Shown here: one piece after another, positions 62,001-64,000 of the stretch
Layout of the letters: each line of letters starts with the position of its first letter
Numbering within the stretch: position 1 is the first letter of the stretch
DNA from: Mycteria americana
Lineage: Eukaryota > Chordata > Aves > Ciconiiformes > Ciconiidae
DNA length: 64,000 nucleotides
Assembly: GCF_035582795.1 (NCBI RefSeq)
Contig: NC_134372.1
Coordinates: 40,028,316 to 40,092,315, forward strand
Reading direction: 5' to 3'
Position numbers and translations under genes: made by a program
Notes under the pieces: generated by a model
Told to the model about the DNA's origin: nothing
The model's input: the letters and a program-made list of their open reading frames with translations, nothing else
The model's database searches: none

Positions 62001-62267
62001 GGCTTGTTGCGGCTGGGACGTCAGGTGGCAGAGCCTGAGGAGGGGTGCTGGGGCCTGTGGGCATGGCGGGCCCCCCCAGTGAGGGTGCCAGGCTGCCACG
62101 CAGCCCCAGCTGGACTTCGCTTTGGGCCACAGCTACTGTGGGTGTGACAGTAATCCCAAACCTACTGCTTTCTATATTAAACACTTTGTTTTGTTCAGCC
62201 TGGAATCCCTTTTTTGCATTTGTTCCCCTGTGGTGAGAAAGTCGGGTTCTCCCCCCCCCCCCCCCCC
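62001..62267 (+). repeat. Possible LTR-like remnant ending in a C17 tract
   Basis: A GC-rich stretch is followed by ATTAAA (62176-62181), a T-rich run, then a segment through GGTGAGAAAGTCGGG and C17 at 62251-62267. The order of poly-A signal, T-rich and GT-rich DNA resembles the R/U5 end of an avian LTR. No 5' terminus, TG start or duplication was found. Confidence 0.25.
62251..62267. repeat. Poly-C tract (C17)
   Basis: Seventeen consecutive C. Its true length is prone to assembly or sequencing error. Confidence 0.9.
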
Positions 62268-62389
62268 GATTTCAAGTCAGGGGCACGTGTACTATCTAGC
62301 AACTGTGCGAGATTGGGTCCCTCCCAAAGGCCAGGAAGCCCAACTCCGTGCACTTGTGGCGATCCTTAAATGAAGGTGTTTGCAGGAGC

Positions 62390-62600
62390 CTCTGCCGTTC
62401 TTGTCAGGAGAGCTGCAGCCTCGCGGTTGTTGTTTCTCTCGGCGGGGCGGTGGCTCCCCAGTGCAGGCCCCGGGCCGGGCCGGGCCTCCCCAGAACGAAC
62501 TGGCGGCGCTGAGGTGGCTGTCGGCGTGCGCTGCTGTCGGCTGGCAACTTCGGTGTCTCCAAAGGCGGCAAAACCAGCTTCTGTTCTCACCTGAAGCTGG
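62390..62600. promoter_or_regulatory. CpG island-like segment
   Basis: This is the most CpG-dense part of the window, with close to 20 CpG in about 200 bp and GC boxes such as GGGGCGG and CCGGGCCGGGCC. Such islands usually mark promoters or first exons. ORFs on both strands cross it (74-85 codons), but they mirror each other and show no domain. A transcript in either direction is possible. Confidence 0.45.
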
Positions 62601-63086
62601 AATGGAAACTTGTCAACAAAAGTTTTCCTGCCAGTAATAACTGCCGTCCTAATCAGCTCAGGTGTTAATGTAGATGCATCACAGCGATAGCCTCGTCAGG
62701 AGGGCGATGCCTGTGAAGCCGTTGTTCCTTGAGGACACCTGAGGGCATGGAGTGGGCCAGGATTTTCCTCTGGTTTATAAAGTTTATTGCAGTTCCTTGT
62801 GCGTGTGTTGTGCCAGTCAATCAGTGCGGCACCATAGCGCAGAAACTGGGTTTTTTCCTCTCTCTGCTACTTGATGGCAGTGTGTGTGTACTGGACAGGA
62901 GGACAGACCCTGTCACGCTGCTGCCACTCATGCTGCTTTCTCCATGCTGACCCCTTCTGTCTTTGTGTCACCATGTGGTAAGTGTTATTTATTAATTATA
63001 CTGACAGTGGCAGTGAAAATTATTTTTTTTTTTTCAGGTTGGAATATAACTTCTGTCTTGGTTTATCATGCATAGAGACGGATTGT
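62601..63086. other. Unassigned non-coding DNA beside CpG island
   Basis: No recognisable coding or RNA gene. If the CpG island is a promoter, this could be transcribed leader sequence. A T-run lies at about 63023-63035. Confidence 0.4.
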
Positions 63087-63275
63087 CATATACTGTGCTC
63101 TCAAGTGCTTTCAGATCTAAGATCTCAAGTGCTTCTTGATCTAAGATCAAGAAGATCAGATCTAAGATCAAGAAGATCATATCTAAGATCTTAAGTGCAA
63201 GATCTTTTCAGATCTCAAGTGCTTTCAGAATAAAGAGAGCATATACTGTGCTCTCTTTAGTGCTTTCAGATCCTG
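63087..63275. repeat. GATC-dense minisatellite
   Basis: Two copies of a unit starting CATATACTGTGCTCTC and running to AGTGCTTTCAGATC (63087-63117 and 63240-63272) bracket about 120 bp. That interior is made of repeated AAGTGCTT, AGATCTAAGATC and AAGATCAAG modules. GATC occurs 11 times between 63114 and 63214. Several modules are near-palindromic. The short ORF across it encodes repeated D-L-R-S and is not a gene. Confidence 0.85.
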
Positions 63276-64000
63276 TAGCCAGTACAGGCAATTTGGCTAC
63301 AAGAAATACATACTCCTGTTAGTGTATTTCCAATAATATTTAACTTATCTCTGCAAAACATATACAAATAAAGCTATTCAAAGAGAGGAAAACAGATGCA
63401 ATACAGCAGTTGAATAAAAAGCTCCTTCTGTATTTGGCTGCCCCTGAGGAAAATGAAGGGGTTGTTCCTAGAGCTCTGGTGCTTGCCTGAGTCAGCAGGG
63501 AGCCCGAAACATTTGTTTACATGAACCTGAGCTGCATTGAAACTGCTGGTGACTGTTGCCTATAGTGATCAGGGAAATCTGTGGTTTAAAGACCCTGCCT
63601 TGGTGAATTCTGCATTAGCTTGGCCTGGAACAGAAGAAGAAATCCAGAAAACTGTTACAGAATAGGATGCCTTAGAAAGCACCCCGTTCCCCCAAGTGCA
63701 ATTCACAAAATTGCAATATTTTAAGTTGTTAGTAGAGTGTTAAACTAACTAGAGTTAAACTAATCTGTCTTTTGAGCAGTCTCAGTGTATATGTGTTATA
63801 CTGCTGGTGCGGCTCTAATGATGAAGTTCTTTGAGTCTGCAGGATTATTTTCCTTCCTACGGATCTGTCGCTACGTATTTTGAATGTAAGGCTGCAACGG
63901 AAGGTGTGGCAGGACAGGTGCTTCATTTCTTTCCAGCTGAACCAGGAAGCACTTGTGGGTTCTTCGATCCTTGGCTTTGATGGTGTGCATTACGCTCCTA
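63276..64000. other. Unassigned non-coding DNA to window end
   Basis: No recognised gene or repeat; only short ORFs. Confidence 0.5.

Noticed and set aside
62982..63194. Small ORF with D-L-R-S repeats
   Set aside because: The repetition comes from the GATC minisatellite and not from a protein.
1..64000. CRISPR arrays, operons, ribosome binding sites, bacterial defence systems
   Set aside because: The DNA is vertebrate. No regular spacer-repeat array or prokaryotic gene organisation is present. No tRNA A/B box pair or other RNA gene was convincing by eye.

Overview
The window looks like bird nuclear DNA, AT-rich and almost free of genes. It carries a CR1 LINE 3' end with the family's terminal ATTCTGTG octamers, and an ERV solo LTR of a type I recognise from avian genomes. 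There are many homopolymer and microsatellite tracts and no convincing host protein-coding exon. It reads as an intergenic desert or a large intron. The species cannot be fixed from this sequence; the LTR type suggests a neoavian bird, which is inference.

Layout: 1-1237 is the 3' half of a CR1 LINE on the plus strand, cut by the window edge and broken by a stop and a small deletion. 1238-14800 is unassigned AT-rich DNA with simple repeats and one palindromic MITE-like repeat (14614-14703). 14801-23155 is an endogenous retrovirus on the minus strand: two 914-bp LTRs differing at 7 positions, a primer-binding site resembling tRNA-Ser, a shortened gag, then protease, reverse transcriptase, RNase H, integrase and env, all interrupted by stops and frame changes. 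A 573-bp solo LTR of another family sits in the provirus between env and the 3' LTR, in the opposite orientation and flanked by the 5-bp target duplication ACATT. 23156-64000 is again mostly unassigned. It holds several imperfect hairpins, two CpG-rich patches (39840-40180 and 62390-62600), a possible decayed coiled-coil gene fragment (46984-47300, minus), and a minisatellite packed with GATC (63087-63275).

The provirus is the most informative object. Nearly identical LTRs imply a recent insertion or LTR gene conversion, but the coding interior is heavily disabled: at least three frame changes in pol, more in env, a His in place of the first catalytic Asp of reverse transcriptase, and no room for capsid or nucleocapsid. 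Together these suggest a defective element copied in trans by a relative. The nested LTR gives a clear order of events. No intact host gene, RNA gene, CRISPR array or operon was seen.
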